Positions 56,494-64,000 of a DNA stretch of 64,000 nucleotides are shown piece by piece. The position numbers and the translations under genes were made by a program. The notes beneath the pieces are model-generated. The model saw nothing but the letters and a program-made list of their open reading frames with translations. It did not search any database and was not told the origin of the DNA. Within the stretch, counting starts at the first letter, position 1; each line of letters begins with the position of its first letter. The stretch comes from Oxynema aestuarii AP17. GTDB lineage: Bacteria; Cyanobacteriota; Cyanobacteriia; Cyanobacteriales; Laspinemataceae. The stretch lies in the NCBI RefSeq assembly GCF_012295525.1, contig NZ_CP051167.1, positions 3,207,501 to 3,271,500 of the forward strand, written 5' to 3'.

Positions 56494-56506
56494 TATTTTG
56501 TATAGT

Positions 56507-58471
56507 TTACGATAAAAAGATGTCAACGGATCGATCGCCCCTGACCGTAGCTCCATCATCGTTGGGGCTGGGGATCTCTTGCCCCGTATTTAACCAAGTT
56601 TCCAACTCTGTCGGACGGCTAATTTTCGCGAGGTGCGATCGCAGGGTCTCCCCTTCTAAAATCTCTTTTTCTAACAACAACGTCGCCGTTTCTTCTAACA
56701 CTGACCGATTCAATTCTAAAATTGCCGAGGCCATGTGATGGGCGCCTTCGACGATCGCCCGTACCTCGCGGTCGATCTCCTCCGAAACTTTGGCGCTGAC
56801 GGCGCGGCGGGGATTGGCGAACCCTTCGAGGAACTGCTGCTGTCGCTTTTCAAAGGCGATCGGACCGAGGCGATCGCTCATCCCATAAAGGGTCACAAAC
56901 CGTTCCGCTAAATCCGTTGCTTTCTGAATGTCGTCACTCGCCCCGGTCGAAACTTTTCCAAAAATTAACTCTTCCGCCGATCGCCCCCCGAGTAAGGTCA
57001 CGATCCGACCGCGAATCTCATCTTCAACCATCAAAAAGCGGTCTTCTTCCGGCAACTGCAATGTATATCCCAACGCCCCCACCCCCCGGGGAACCACGGA
57101 AATTTTCTCGACCGTCCCGCAACCGGGCATCAAGGCGGCAACGATCGCATGTCCCACTTCGTGATAGGCGACGGTTTTCTTCTCCAATTCGTTGAGAATT
57201 CGCGATTTCTTCTCCAATCCCGTAATAATCCGCTCGATCGCCTCGTTAAAATCCGCCATCATCACCGCCACGCGATTTTTACGCGCCGCCAACAACGCCG
57301 CCTCGTTGACCAAATTCGCCAAATCCGCCCCCGCAAATCCGGGAGTTCGGGCCGCGATCTTGTCGAGATCCACATCGTCGTCGAGTTTCACCAGTTTGGC
57401 GTGCACCTTGAGAATCGCCTCGCGTCCGCTCTTGTCCGGGCGGTCTACCACCACCTGGCGATCGAAGCGTCCGGGACGCAACAGCGCCGGATCGAGGACT
57501 TCCGGGCGGTTGGTGGCGGCGAGCAAGATCACCCCGGTATTCGGCTCGAATCCGTCGAGTTCGGCGAGCAGTTGGTTGAGGGTTTGTTCCCGTTCGTCAT
57601 TTGTACCTAACATCGGCCCGGCGCCCATGCGCGATTTGCCCAAGGCGTCCAACTCGTCGATAAACACCAAACAGGGCGCTTGGGCTTTGGCTTGCTCGAA
57701 CAGGTCGCGCACCCGCGAGGCGCCGATCCCGACGAACAGCTCGATAAATTCCGAGCCGGAAATGCTGAAAAACGGCACTCCCGCTTCTCCGGCGATCGCC
57801 CGGGCGAGCAGAGTTTTCCCGGTTCCCGGCGGGCCGACGAGCAACACCCCTTTCGGGATTTTCGCCCCCAAACGGGTGTATTTGGCCGCATGTTTGAGAA
57901 AATCGACGATTTCTTCGAGTTCGACTTTGGCTTCGTCTACCCCCGCCACGTCGTCAAAACAGACCCCGGTAGACCCTTCCGAGTAGATGCGGGCTTTGCT
58001 TTTGCCGATCGTGAGCGCCGCCGGACCGCCACCGCCGCGCGATCGGCTCATCGCCCATCCCCAAAAGGCAAACAGCAACAGCAGGGGTAAGGCCCAACTC
58101 AAAATAATGGCGATCGTGCCGCCTTCGTGAGAGCGGGGCGCGGAAAATTCGACGCCGTGTTCGCGCAGTAATCGCACCAAGTTTCCATCGCTGGCGACGG
58201 GAAAAGTTTCGTAAGTTTTTGGTGGACGATCGCCCTGGCTGTCTTCTCTTAATGTATATTCGATGCGATCGCCGCCTACAGTCGCTTTTTGTACCCGTCC
58301 CGCCTCTATTTGTGAGAGAAACTCGCTATAAGGCACCCGCGTCGTTTGGGGCGACTGGAAAAATAGAAAGTTCAGCAGCAGTAACCACACCAGTAAAAAG
58401 ATGATGCTGCGTCCGAAACGCCGGATATCCGACAGTTTTGGGGATTGATTCGAGTTGGGATCTTCAGCCAT
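56507..58471 (-). CDS. ftsH: ATP-dependent membrane zinc metalloprotease FtsH
   Basis: Hexameric membrane protease that unfolds and degrades membrane proteins. It has 654 residues from the ATG at 58471, chosen for AAAGGAGCG upstream and an 8-bp overlap with the preceding gene. Two membrane segments ([16 protein letters not shown], about 20-37; [20 protein letters not shown], about 125-145) flank a periplasmic/lumenal part. AAA+: Walker [11 protein letters not shown], Walker [13 protein letters not shown], second region of homology [18 protein letters not shown]. Protease: zinc site HEVGH in [11 protein letters not shown], third ligand Asp in [12 protein letters not shown]. The C-terminal tail DRSVDIFLS is duplicated 1 kb downstream. 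It looks like an accessory FtsH paralogue rather than one of the thylakoid core copies; this is an impression from sequence divergence. Confidence 0.94.
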   Translation of the reverse strand: MAEDPNSNQSPKLSDIRRFGRSIIFLLVWLLLLNFLFFQSPQTTRVPYSEFLSQIEAGRVQKATVGGDRIEYTLREDSQGDRPPKTYETFPVASDGNLVRLLREHGVEFSAPRSHEGGTIAIILSWALPLLLLFAFWGWAMSRSRGGGGPAALTIGKSKARIYSEGSTGVCFDDVAGVDEAKVELEEIVDFLKHAAKYTRLGAKIPKGVLLVGPPGTGKTLLARAIAGEAGVPFFSISGSEFIELFVGIGASRVRDLFEQAKAQAPCLVFIDELDALGKSRMGAGPMLGTNDEREQTLNQLLAELDGFEPNTGVILLAATNRPEVLDPALLRPGRFDRQVVVDRPDKSGREAILKVHAKLVKLDDDVDLDKIAARTPGFAGADLANLVNEAALLAARKNRVAVMMADFNEAIERIITGLEKKSRILNELEKKTVAYHEVGHAIVAALMPGCGTVEKISVVPRGVGALGYTLQLPEEDRFLMVEDEIRGRIVTLLGGRSAEELIFGKVSTGASDDIQKATDLAERFVTLYGMSDRLGPIAFEKRQQQFLEGFANPRRAVSAKVSEEIDREVRAIVEGAHHMASAILELNRSVLEETATLLLEKEILEGETLRSHLAKISRPTELETWLNTGQEIPSPNDDGATVRGDRSVDIFLS

Positions 58472-59180
58472 GTTCGATCGCTCCTTTGCCGCCGACCGGG
58501 GAACGGGCGGGGGCGAGATAGTTGCCAAACCACTGACAGGCCAATCGAGCCACTTCGGCTAAGGCTCCGGGTTCTTCAAATAAGTGAGTTGCCCCGGGGA
58601 CGATCGCGAGCTGTTTCGGCACGCTCAATTGGCTTAAAGCATCTTCGTTGATGCCGAGAACGGGAAAATCGCGACCGCCGACAATCAACAAGGTGGGCGA
58701 TCGCACTTGCGGTAATACCCCCAGGGCTAAATCGGGACGCCCCCCACGGGAAACAATCGCACTGACGCGATCGCCCCGTTCCACGGCGGCGACTAAGGCG
58801 GCTGCCGATCCGGTACTGGCTCCGAAATACCCGATCGCCAGCGATCGGGTGGCCGGACATTGTATCAACCAATCCGTCGCCCCGACCAAACGCCGCGCCA
58901 AGCGCGGAATGTCAAAGCGCAATTGATGCCGGGTGCGATCGTCGATCGCCTCTTCTTCGGCGGTAAGCAGGTCGATGAGTAAGGTGGCGAACCCCGCCGA
59001 TTGCAGCATCCGGGCGACGTAGCGATTGCGCGGGCTGTGGCGACTGCTCCCACTCCCGTGCGCGAACAACACCACCCCCCGAACCTGGGGCGGCAATCCG
59101 AGGGTTCCGGTGAGTTCGACCGTTCCCAGGTTCACGGCGACTTCAAATTCGCGATCGGGCCAATCGAGGGGGTGGGGCAT
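58464..59180 (-). CDS. Dienelactone-hydrolase-like alpha/beta hydrolase
   Basis: A 238-residue hydrolase. GVVLFAHGSGSSRHSPRN holds the oxyanion region, nucleophile Ser lies in YFGASTGSAAAL (about 122), an Asp in LLIVGGRDFPVL and catalytic His in VPGATHLFEE. The proteins usually found with this family are phosphoribosyltransferases of the type encoded just upstream, often as stress-related clusters (family knowledge). The gene overlaps ftsH by 8 bp and follows the phosphoribosyltransferase by 76 bp, so they form one operon. Substrate unknown. The leader carries GATTTTA repeats. Confidence 0.85.
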   Translation of the reverse strand: MPHPLDWPDREFEVAVNLGTVELTGTLGLPPQVRGVVLFAHGSGSSRHSPRNRYVARMLQSAGFATLLIDLLTAEEEAIDDRTRHQLRFDIPRLARRLVGATDWLIQCPATRSLAIGYFGASTGSAAALVAAVERGDRVSAIVSRGGRPDLALGVLPQVRSPTLLIVGGRDFPVLGINEDALSQLSVPKQLAIVPGATHLFEEPGALAEVARLACQWFGNYLAPARSPVGGKGAIEHG

Positions 59181-59256
59181 TGGAGATTTTAGATTTTAGG
59201 TTTTAGATTGGGGATTGAGGCGGGGATCCGTGCAGGTAGGATGCCTGCACTCCTTT

Positions 59257-59910
59257 TTAGGTTTTTATCCCTAACTTATTGGCTTTTGCTAGTAGCTGAC
59301 AGACCTCTTCATCGCTGGTTTGCGAAAAATCTTCGTACCAGGCGCTAATCGAATAAAGGTGTTGGGGACAAAGCAAACAAAGGACGCGATCGACGTCTTG
59401 CTGCAAGTCGGTGCAGGTTTGCGGGGGGGCGACGGGAACCGCCACGACGATCGCCCGGGGTTGCTGTTCGCGGATGGCCCCGATCGCCGCGCGCAGGGTC
59501 GAACCCGTGGCGATGCCGTCGTCGATTAAAATAACAGTGCGATCGCCCAAGTTCAATCCGGGGCGATCGCCGCGATAGAGCCGTTCGCGCCGTTGTAATT
59601 CCCGTTGTTCCCGTGCTTCTACTCGGGCGATCGCTTCGTCAGAGATATTGAGGGAACGAACCAGATCCCAGTCTACGGTCTTCACTCCTCCCGGGGCGAT
59701 CGCCCCCATCGCCAGTTCGCAGTGACCCGGCACCCCCAATTTACGCACCAAACATAAATCTAAGGGCAATTCCAGCGCCCGGGCCACTTCGTAAGCGACG
59801 GGAACGCCCCCACGGGGTAGGGCTAAAACCACCGCATCGGGTCGGCGAGCATAGGGGCGCAGTCGTTGCGCCAGCAACTGACCCGCCTGGGTTCGATCTT
59901 TAAAGTGCAT
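59257..59910 (-). CDS. Phosphoribosyltransferase-family protein
   Basis: A 217-residue PRTase-fold protein. The PRPP-binding motif is VILIDDGIATGSTLRAA (about 122-138); the hood/N-terminal part has VVLALPRGGVPVAYEVAR and LVRKLGVPGHCELAMGAIA. The C-terminus has LYSISAWYEDFSQTSDEEV. This matches the stand-alone PRTase group found with dienelactone-hydrolase-like genes. The base substrate is not predictable. First or second gene of the minus-strand cluster ending in ftsH. Its ATG at 59910 lies 66 bp after the stop of the small conserved gene. Confidence 0.87.
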   Translation of the reverse strand: MHFKDRTQAGQLLAQRLRPYARRPDAVVLALPRGGVPVAYEVARALELPLDLCLVRKLGVPGHCELAMGAIAPGGVKTVDWDLVRSLNISDEAIARVEAREQRELQRRERLYRGDRPGLNLGDRTVILIDDGIATGSTLRAAIGAIREQQPRAIVVAVPVAPPQTCTDLQQDVDRVLCLLCPQHLYSISAWYEDFSQTSDEEVCQLLAKANKLGIKT

Positions 59911-59976
59911 AGTCTTGATTTCTCCCCTTTTGACGATTGCTCCCGTTGGCGATCGCCCCTCAAAAGTACACCGCAG

Positions 59977-60321
59977 CTAACCCGTCACGGTCGGTTCGCC
60001 ATCTTCCACGGTTTTCAACCAATACAACCAACCCAATGCTTCGCCGATTTGAGCTTGCACGCGAGGGTGGATCGGTCTGCCAATTTTGAGCAGTTCGGCG
60101 ATTAAAAATTCCCACGATCGCAGCCCGACAGGCGCCAGTTGAATCCATTCCGGCGCCACGGGCAAAACTTTTGAAAAATCTGGCTGGGCTTTCAACCCCT
60201 CGGATGCGGATTCTTGAGGGTCTATCTTTGAATCGGGTTCTTTCCAAAAATCGGGAATTTCTTCCGGTTGTGCCTGTGGATCGTCGGCGATCGGCGGATC
60301 TCTCGATAAATTGTCAAACAT
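59977..60321 (-). CDS. Small conserved hypothetical protein
   Basis: A 114-residue acidic protein. A disordered N-terminus rich in Pro, Asp and Glu (residues 1-55) precedes a helical C-terminus: WIQLAPVGLRSWEFLIAELL and AQIGEALGWLYWLKTVEDGE. TTAGGAGATTG precedes the start. I know of no function. A TnpB element ends about 40 bp upstream, so its promoter may have been altered by the insertion. Confidence 0.6.
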   Translation of the reverse strand: MFDNLSRDPPIADDPQAQPEEIPDFWKEPDSKIDPQESASEGLKAQPDFSKVLPVAPEWIQLAPVGLRSWEFLIAELLKIGRPIHPRVQAQIGEALGWLYWLKTVEDGEPTVTG

Positions 60322-60358
60322 TTTTCAATCTCCTAATCTTTCACGGTTAAGAATTTTG

Positions 60359-60480
60359 TGAACTACCGCTATTGAATCAAAGATTACAATAGCGGCTTCC
60401 CTCTTCACTGGGGACTGCGCTAGATAGAACTGAAGTTCTACCACCTCGTCTTACATCCCCTCTAAGGGCAGTAGAGCTAG
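60359..60480 (-). ncRNA. Candidate omega RNA / right end of the TnpB element
   Basis: The 3' end of tnpB and the bases behind it hold a hairpin, CCGCTATTG/CAATAGCGG (60366-60374 and 60387-60395), followed on the minus strand by TAGTTCAC. In IS200/IS605 and TnpB systems the guide RNA scaffold comes from exactly this place and ends in a TTCAC-like motif, with the guide copied from the flank (here AAAATTCTTAACCGTG). The 5' limit is arbitrary. Confidence 0.45.
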
Positions 60481-61603
60481 TCCCTAACTCTAATATCCGT
60501 AAGCCTTCATTTTTGAGATTAATGGCGGCATTGATATCCCTGTCATGACGAGTTTGGCAATGTTCGCAAGTCCAGCTTCTCGCATCAAGAGACAGACTTT
60601 GGATTTGATTGAGGCATACATGGCAGGTTTTAGAGGAAGGAAAAAATCGATCGACTTCTAGATAAACTTTTCCTTCTAATTCAGCCTTGTACTTTAACAT
60701 CGTACAAAACATTCCCCAACCGACATCACTAATCGCTTTGGCGAGTTTGCGATCGCGAACCATGCCTATCCCCCCTTTAGTTCCCCCCTTATTAAGGGGG
60801 GTTAGGGGGGATTCGACCACAATCACTTGGTTTTCGTTCACTATCTTACGGGATAGCTTGTGGAGAAAATCTTCACGACAGCGACTTATTTTGGCGTGAA
60901 TCTTAGCAACTTTTACCCGCGATTTATTGTGGTTGTTGCTGCCTTTCCTTTTTCGAGCGTGTTTTTGCTGTTTTCTTTTTAGGTTTCGCGCGTGTTTATC
61001 AAAATACTTGGGATTATTGTATTTCGACCCCTCACTGGTAATCGCAAAATCGGTCAGCCCTAAATCAATGCCAATTGCTTTTCCTTTAGTTGAGGGAAAG
61101 GGAGGTTCTTCTCTACCCTCCACCAAAACTGAAACATAATATTTACCATCTGGATTTTTGGAGAGGGTTACAGTTTTGATTTTTCCCTCAAAACTTCGAT
61201 GCTGACGACAACGCACTAACCCAACTTTAGGCAGTTTGATGTAACTTCCCTCAAACTTAACATTTTGAGGATAACTGATAGATTGCCTTCCCTGCTTGGA
61301 TTTGAATCGGGGTAATTTTGCCCGTTTCTCAAAGAAGTTTCGATAAGCGGTCGATAAGTTCAACGCCACGACTTGCAAGCATTGGGAATAGACATCTTTT
61401 TTGAGCCAAGGGTATTCCTTTTTGAGGGCAGGTAATAATCCCTGAAGATAACCCCTTGACAAGCCTTTTCCGGTCGCTCGATAAGTCTCTTGGCACAAAT
61501 TTAACGCATAGTTCCAATACCAACGACAGCAACCAAAGCTCTTGGCTAAAGTCGCTTGTTGCTCGGGGGTTGGATAGATGCGGTATTTGTACGCCTTGAA
61601 CAT
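60377..61603 (-). CDS. tnpB: TnpB-family RNA-guided nuclease (IS200/IS605 OrfB), with in-frame repeat insertion
   Basis: A 408-residue TnpB. N-terminal FKAYKYRIYPTPEQQATLAK and CCRWYWNYALNL; wedge-type region; RuvC-I Asp in AIGIDLGLTDFA; RuvC-II Glu in VIVVES; zinc ribbon CHVC ... CEHC; RuvC-III Asp in RHDRDINAAINL. All three catalytic acids are present. Directly after VVES the protein reads PLTPLNKGGTKGG before rejoining the conserved GMVRDRKLAKAISD; this stretch is encoded by a GGGGG-type palindromic repeat (60769-60815) inserted in frame. No tnpA lies nearby, so the element is not autonomous. Known TnpB proteins cut DNA guided by the transposon-end RNA. Confidence 0.9.
   Translation of the reverse strand: MFKAYKYRIYPTPEQQATLAKSFGCCRWYWNYALNLCQETYRATGKGLSRGYLQGLLPALKKEYPWLKKDVYSQCLQVVALNLSTAYRNFFEKRAKLPRFKSKQGRQSISYPQNVKFEGSYIKLPKVGLVRCRQHRSFEGKIKTVTLSKNPDGKYYVSVLVEGREEPPFPSTKGKAIGIDLGLTDFAITSEGSKYNNPKYFDKHARNLKRKQQKHARKRKGSNNHNKSRVKVAKIHAKISRCREDFLHKLSRKIVNENQVIVVESPLTPLNKGGTKGGIGMVRDRKLAKAISDVGWGMFCTMLKYKAELEGKVYLEVDRFFPSSKTCHVCLNQIQSLSLDARSWTCEHCQTRHDRDINAAINLKNEGLRILELGTSSTALRGDVRRGGRTSVLSSAVPSEEGSRYCNL
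60769..60815. repeat. Palindromic repeat inserted inside tnpB
   Basis: CCCCCCTTTAGTTCCCCCCTT followed by AAGGGGGGTTAGGGGGGATT, the same family as the 48.3 kb cluster. It keeps the reading frame open. Confidence 0.7.
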
Positions 61604-62067
61604 TATCGCCGATATAGCCAGATGATAAGATTATAATTGATTTGCCGAAGAGTCGCTTTCATCCCACGATTCACCTTCGGTAGAATCGGGGAATTCCCAC
61701 TCCCATTGTTAAAATCGGAATTTTGTAGCGATTGAAGCCTCCGCCTCTACGCAATATTATAGGCCACCCTCGAAGGTCTTGTCGAATCGATGGAAGCGGT
61801 TTTAATCCGAGCTATTCTCCCTTTCGAGCGGGCGATCGCCGAGGGGTGACGAGGGATTAAAGGGCAATTTTTACCCCTTACAATTCTCAACATTTTGTAA
61901 AACTTCGATCGCGTTTGCTCCCGGGCAATCCACGCACAACAAGCGCGGCGATCGCCCGCTCTCCTTTTCAATCAAATTTGTCCGTTGGCTCCGATAAAGA
62001 TTTCCATGGCATCGGCGTCGCCAACTGCGCTTAAAATGAAACGATTATCGACACAATCGCAACAGCT
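61604..62067. other. Gap between the TnpB element and the oxoprolinase gene
   Basis: No gene. The left end of the TnpB element should lie in the first 100 bp or so. Several HIP1 sites; the promoter of the right-hand gene is expected here but no clear motif was seen. Confidence 0.4.
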
Positions 62068-64000
62068 ATGACTTCTACATTACCCCAGGAAAAGCGCTGG
62101 GAATTTTGGATCGATCGCGGCGGAACCTTTACCGATATCGTCGCCCGGCGCCCGGACGGAGAAACCGTCGTCTGCAAGCTGCTTTCCGAAAATCCGGACC
62201 GCTACAGCGACGCCCCGGTCGCCGGAATCCGCCAACTGCTCGGAATTGCCGACAGCGAAGCGATTCCCACCGAGGCGATCGCCGCGATTAAAATGGGAAC
62301 CACCGTCGCTACAAACGCCCTGCTCGAACGCAAAGGCGATCGCACCGTCTTTGTCGTCACCCGAGGCTTTCGCGACGTCTTGCGAATCGGCTATCAAAAC
62401 CGCCCGGACATCTTCGCCCGGGAGATCGTCTTACCGGAAATGCTTTACGAACGGGTCGTCGAAGTCGAAGAACGCTACAGCGCCGGAGGCGAGGAACTCC
62501 AACCCGTCAACGAAGCGCCCTTAGTCGCCGCCTTGCAAGACGCCTACGAGAGCGGGATTCGGGCCTGCGCGATCGCCCTGATGCACGGCTACCGCTACCC
62601 CCAACACGAACGCCAAATCGCGGCGATCGCCCGCGAGATCGGCTTTACCCAGATCTCCGTATCTCACGAAGTTAGCCCGCTCATGAAGCTCGTCAGTCGC
62701 GGCGATACCACCGTCGTCGATGCCTATCTTTCCCCCATTTTGCGGCGTTACATCGATCGCGTCGCCACCCAGCTAGACCCCGGCGGGCGCATCGAAAACC
62801 GCCTGATGTTCATGCAATCCAACGGCGGTTTGACCGACGCCCGCCAATTTCAAGGCAAAGACAGCATCCTTTCCGGCCCCGCCGGGGGCATCGTCGGCGC
62901 GGTGCAAACGAGCAAAATGGCCGGATTCGAGCAGATCGTCACCTTCGATATGGGCGGAACCTCCACCGACGTCGCCCATTACAACGGCGAGTACGAACGG
63001 GAATTTGAAACCGAAATCGCCGGAGTGCGCCTGCGAACGCCGATGATGTCGATTCACACCGTCGCGGCGGGGGGCGGTTCGATCTTGATCTTCGACGGAT
63101 CCCGTTACCGAGTCGGTCCCGAGTCGGCGGGGGCGAATCCCGGTCCGGCGTGTTACCGCAACGGCGGCCCGTTGACGGTCACCGACGCCAACGTGATGTT
63201 AGGTAAAATTCAGCCCGACTTTTTCCCTCACGTGTTCGGTCCCGACGGCAATTTACCCCTCGATGTGGAGGTGGTTCGGCACAAGTTTGCCGACATGGCC
63301 CGGGAAATTCACGAGCAAACGGGAGACGATCGCACCCCGGAACAAGTCGCCGAGGGGTTTTTGGCGATCGCGGTCGAAAATATGGCCAACGCGATTAAAA
63401 AGATTTCCCTCCAGCGCGGCTACGACCTCTCGAACTATACTTTGTGTTGTTTTGGCGGGGCGGGCGGCCAACATGCCTGCAAAATTGCCGAAACCTTGGG
63501 GGTCGATCGCATTTTCATCCATCCCTTTGCGGGGGTGCTTTCCGCTTACGGCATGGGATTGGCGGACGTGCGCGCGATCGCGCAACAGGCGATCGAAGCG
63601 CCGTTAACTGCAGAGGGCATGGCTCAATTATACGATGTTGTCCGGAAGTTAGAAGAGAAGGCCAAAAGCGAGATCGATTCCGGCGATCGCGCGATCGCCG
63701 TGCAGTGCAAAGTCCGGTTAAAATATCGCGGCACCGATTCGACCTTAACCGTTGATTTTGCCGACGATCCGGCAGTGATGAAAGGTGAGTTTGAAACCGC
63801 CCACCAGCAGCGTTACGGCTTCGTGCAAAGCGATAAACCTTTAGTCGTCGAGGCGATCGCCGTCGAAGCGATCGATCGCATGGCGATTCCCGAAGAAAAG
63901 GCGATCGATCGCCGCAGTTCGGAAGTTCCCGAACCCAAAGCCAGAGTGAGAATGTACGTGGGCGATCGCTACTGCAACACCCCGGTGTTCGATCGCGCCG
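62068..64000 (+). CDS. 5-oxoprolinase / hydantoinase-family protein (3' end outside window)
   Basis: ATP-dependent ring-opening enzyme family; 644 residues are visible. The N-terminal nucleotide-binding part has [16 protein letters not shown] (about 15-30) and [30 protein letters not shown] and [15 protein letters not shown] follow; the second actin-like half has [36 protein letters not shown] and [12 protein letters not shown]. This is the complete HyuA/OplA A-part; in many cyanobacteria a HyuB part follows in the same chain of about 1,200 residues (family knowledge), which lies outside the window. A glutathione-salvage role is expected if it is a 5-oxoprolinase; N-methylhydantoinase and acetone-carboxylase-like relatives are alternatives. 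Confidence 0.88.
   Translation, partial: MTSTLPQEKRWEFWIDRGGTFTDIVARRPDGETVVCKLLSENPDRYSDAPVAGIRQLLGIADSEAIPTEAIAAIKMGTTVATNALLERKGDRTVFVVTRGFRDVLRIGYQNRPDIFAREIVLPEMLYERVVEVEERYSAGGEELQPVNEAPLVAALQDAYESGIRACAIALMHGYRYPQHERQIAAIAREIGFTQISVSHEVSPLMKLVSRGDTTVVDAYLSPILRRYIDRVATQLDPGGRIENRLMFMQSNGGLTDARQFQGKDSILSGPAGGIVGAVQTSKMAGFEQIVTFDMGGTSTDVAHYNGEYEREFETEIAGVRLRTPMMSIHTVAAGGGSILIFDGSRYRVGPESAGANPGPACYRNGGPLTVTDANVMLGKIQPDFFPHVFGPDGNLPLDVEVVRHKFADMAREIHEQTGDDRTPEQVAEGFLAIAVENMANAIKKISLQRGYDLSNYTLCCFGGAGGQHACKIAETLGVDRIFIHPFAGVLSAYGMGLADVRAIAQQAIEAPLTAEGMAQLYDVVRKLEEKAKSEIDSGDRAIAVQCKVRLKYRGTDSTLTVDFADDPAVMKGEFETAHQQRYGFVQSDKPLVVEAIAVEAIDRMAIPEEKAIDRRSSEVPEPKARVRMYVGDRYCNTPVFDRA

Noticed and set aside
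1-64000. Prophage or integrative element with integrase
   Set aside because: No integrase, terminase, capsid or relaxase genes; tRNA-Gln at 23.2 kb has no flanking duplicate of its 3' end that I could see.

Overview
The window reads as cyanobacterial chromosome. The palindrome GCGATCGC (HIP1) and its GCGATC/CGATCG derivatives occur every few hundred bases across the core genes, and the gene content fits a cyanobacterium: an NblB-like phycobilisome-turnover protein, multi-PAS/GAF sensory proteins, CHAT-TPR and NACHT-HEAT proteins, and TnpB elements. No species can be named from the sequence alone. Codon use alternates between GC-rich, HIP1-rich core blocks and AT-rich accessory blocks, most clearly 26.1-35.4 kb and 50-56.5 kb.

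Region by region. 1-12.7 kb is a Pil/Pix/Tax-type chemosensory operon on the minus strand: a response regulator, a second CheY-like regulator, CheW, two very large multi-PAS methyl-accepting proteins and a hybrid CheA that runs off the left edge. 13.2-23.0 kb holds a GGDEF-EAL protein with a PAS histidine kinase (minus) and, across a 1.8 kb divergent gap, a GAF/PAS histidine kinase (plus). 23.2-25.7 kb has tRNA-Gln(TTG), a HAD hydrolase and a NurA-family nuclease. 25.7-35.4 kb is an accessory block: a membrane protein, gene remnants, a secreted protein, an exported TPR-CHAT protease-like protein with a frameshift in an A9 run, an Eco47II/Sau96I-like endonuclease with a C5 DNA methyltransferase, an unknown protein and an EVE protein. 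35.7-43.5 kb returns to core: a SAM methyltransferase, CheB and hybrid CheA, a REC-GGDEF regulator and the NblB-like HEAT protein. 43.7-50 kb carries a CBS protein, a thioredoxin-like ferredoxin, an alpha/beta hydrolase, an anti-sigma-factor kinase, two small conserved proteins and asnS. 50-56.5 kb is a second accessory block: a VapBC-like pair, an orphan antitoxin, a NACHT-HEAT NTPase cut in two by a mazEF module, and a DUF4336 gene lying between two copies of the ftsH 3' end. 56.5-60.3 kb is a compact minus-strand set (small conserved protein, phosphoribosyltransferase, dienelactone-hydrolase-like protein, FtsH). 60.4-61.6 kb is a stand-alone TnpB element, and a 5-oxoprolinase/hydantoinase-type gene runs off the right edge.

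How the genes work together. The window is dominated by signal transduction: two Che systems, three c-di-GMP-related outputs or sensors, and two large kinases, which together suggest control of type IV pilus motility or taxis and of sessile/motile switching. Defence and conflict genes (restriction-modification with EVE, CHAT-TPR, NACHT-HEAT, toxin-antitoxin pairs, TnpB) sit in the AT-rich blocks. Several of those modules are bracketed by short direct copies of a neighbouring gene's 3' end, which is the most unusual structural pattern in the window. The most interesting protein-level observation is that both methyl-accepting proteins start with what looks like a decayed ethylene-receptor-type membrane domain lacking the copper-binding cysteine.
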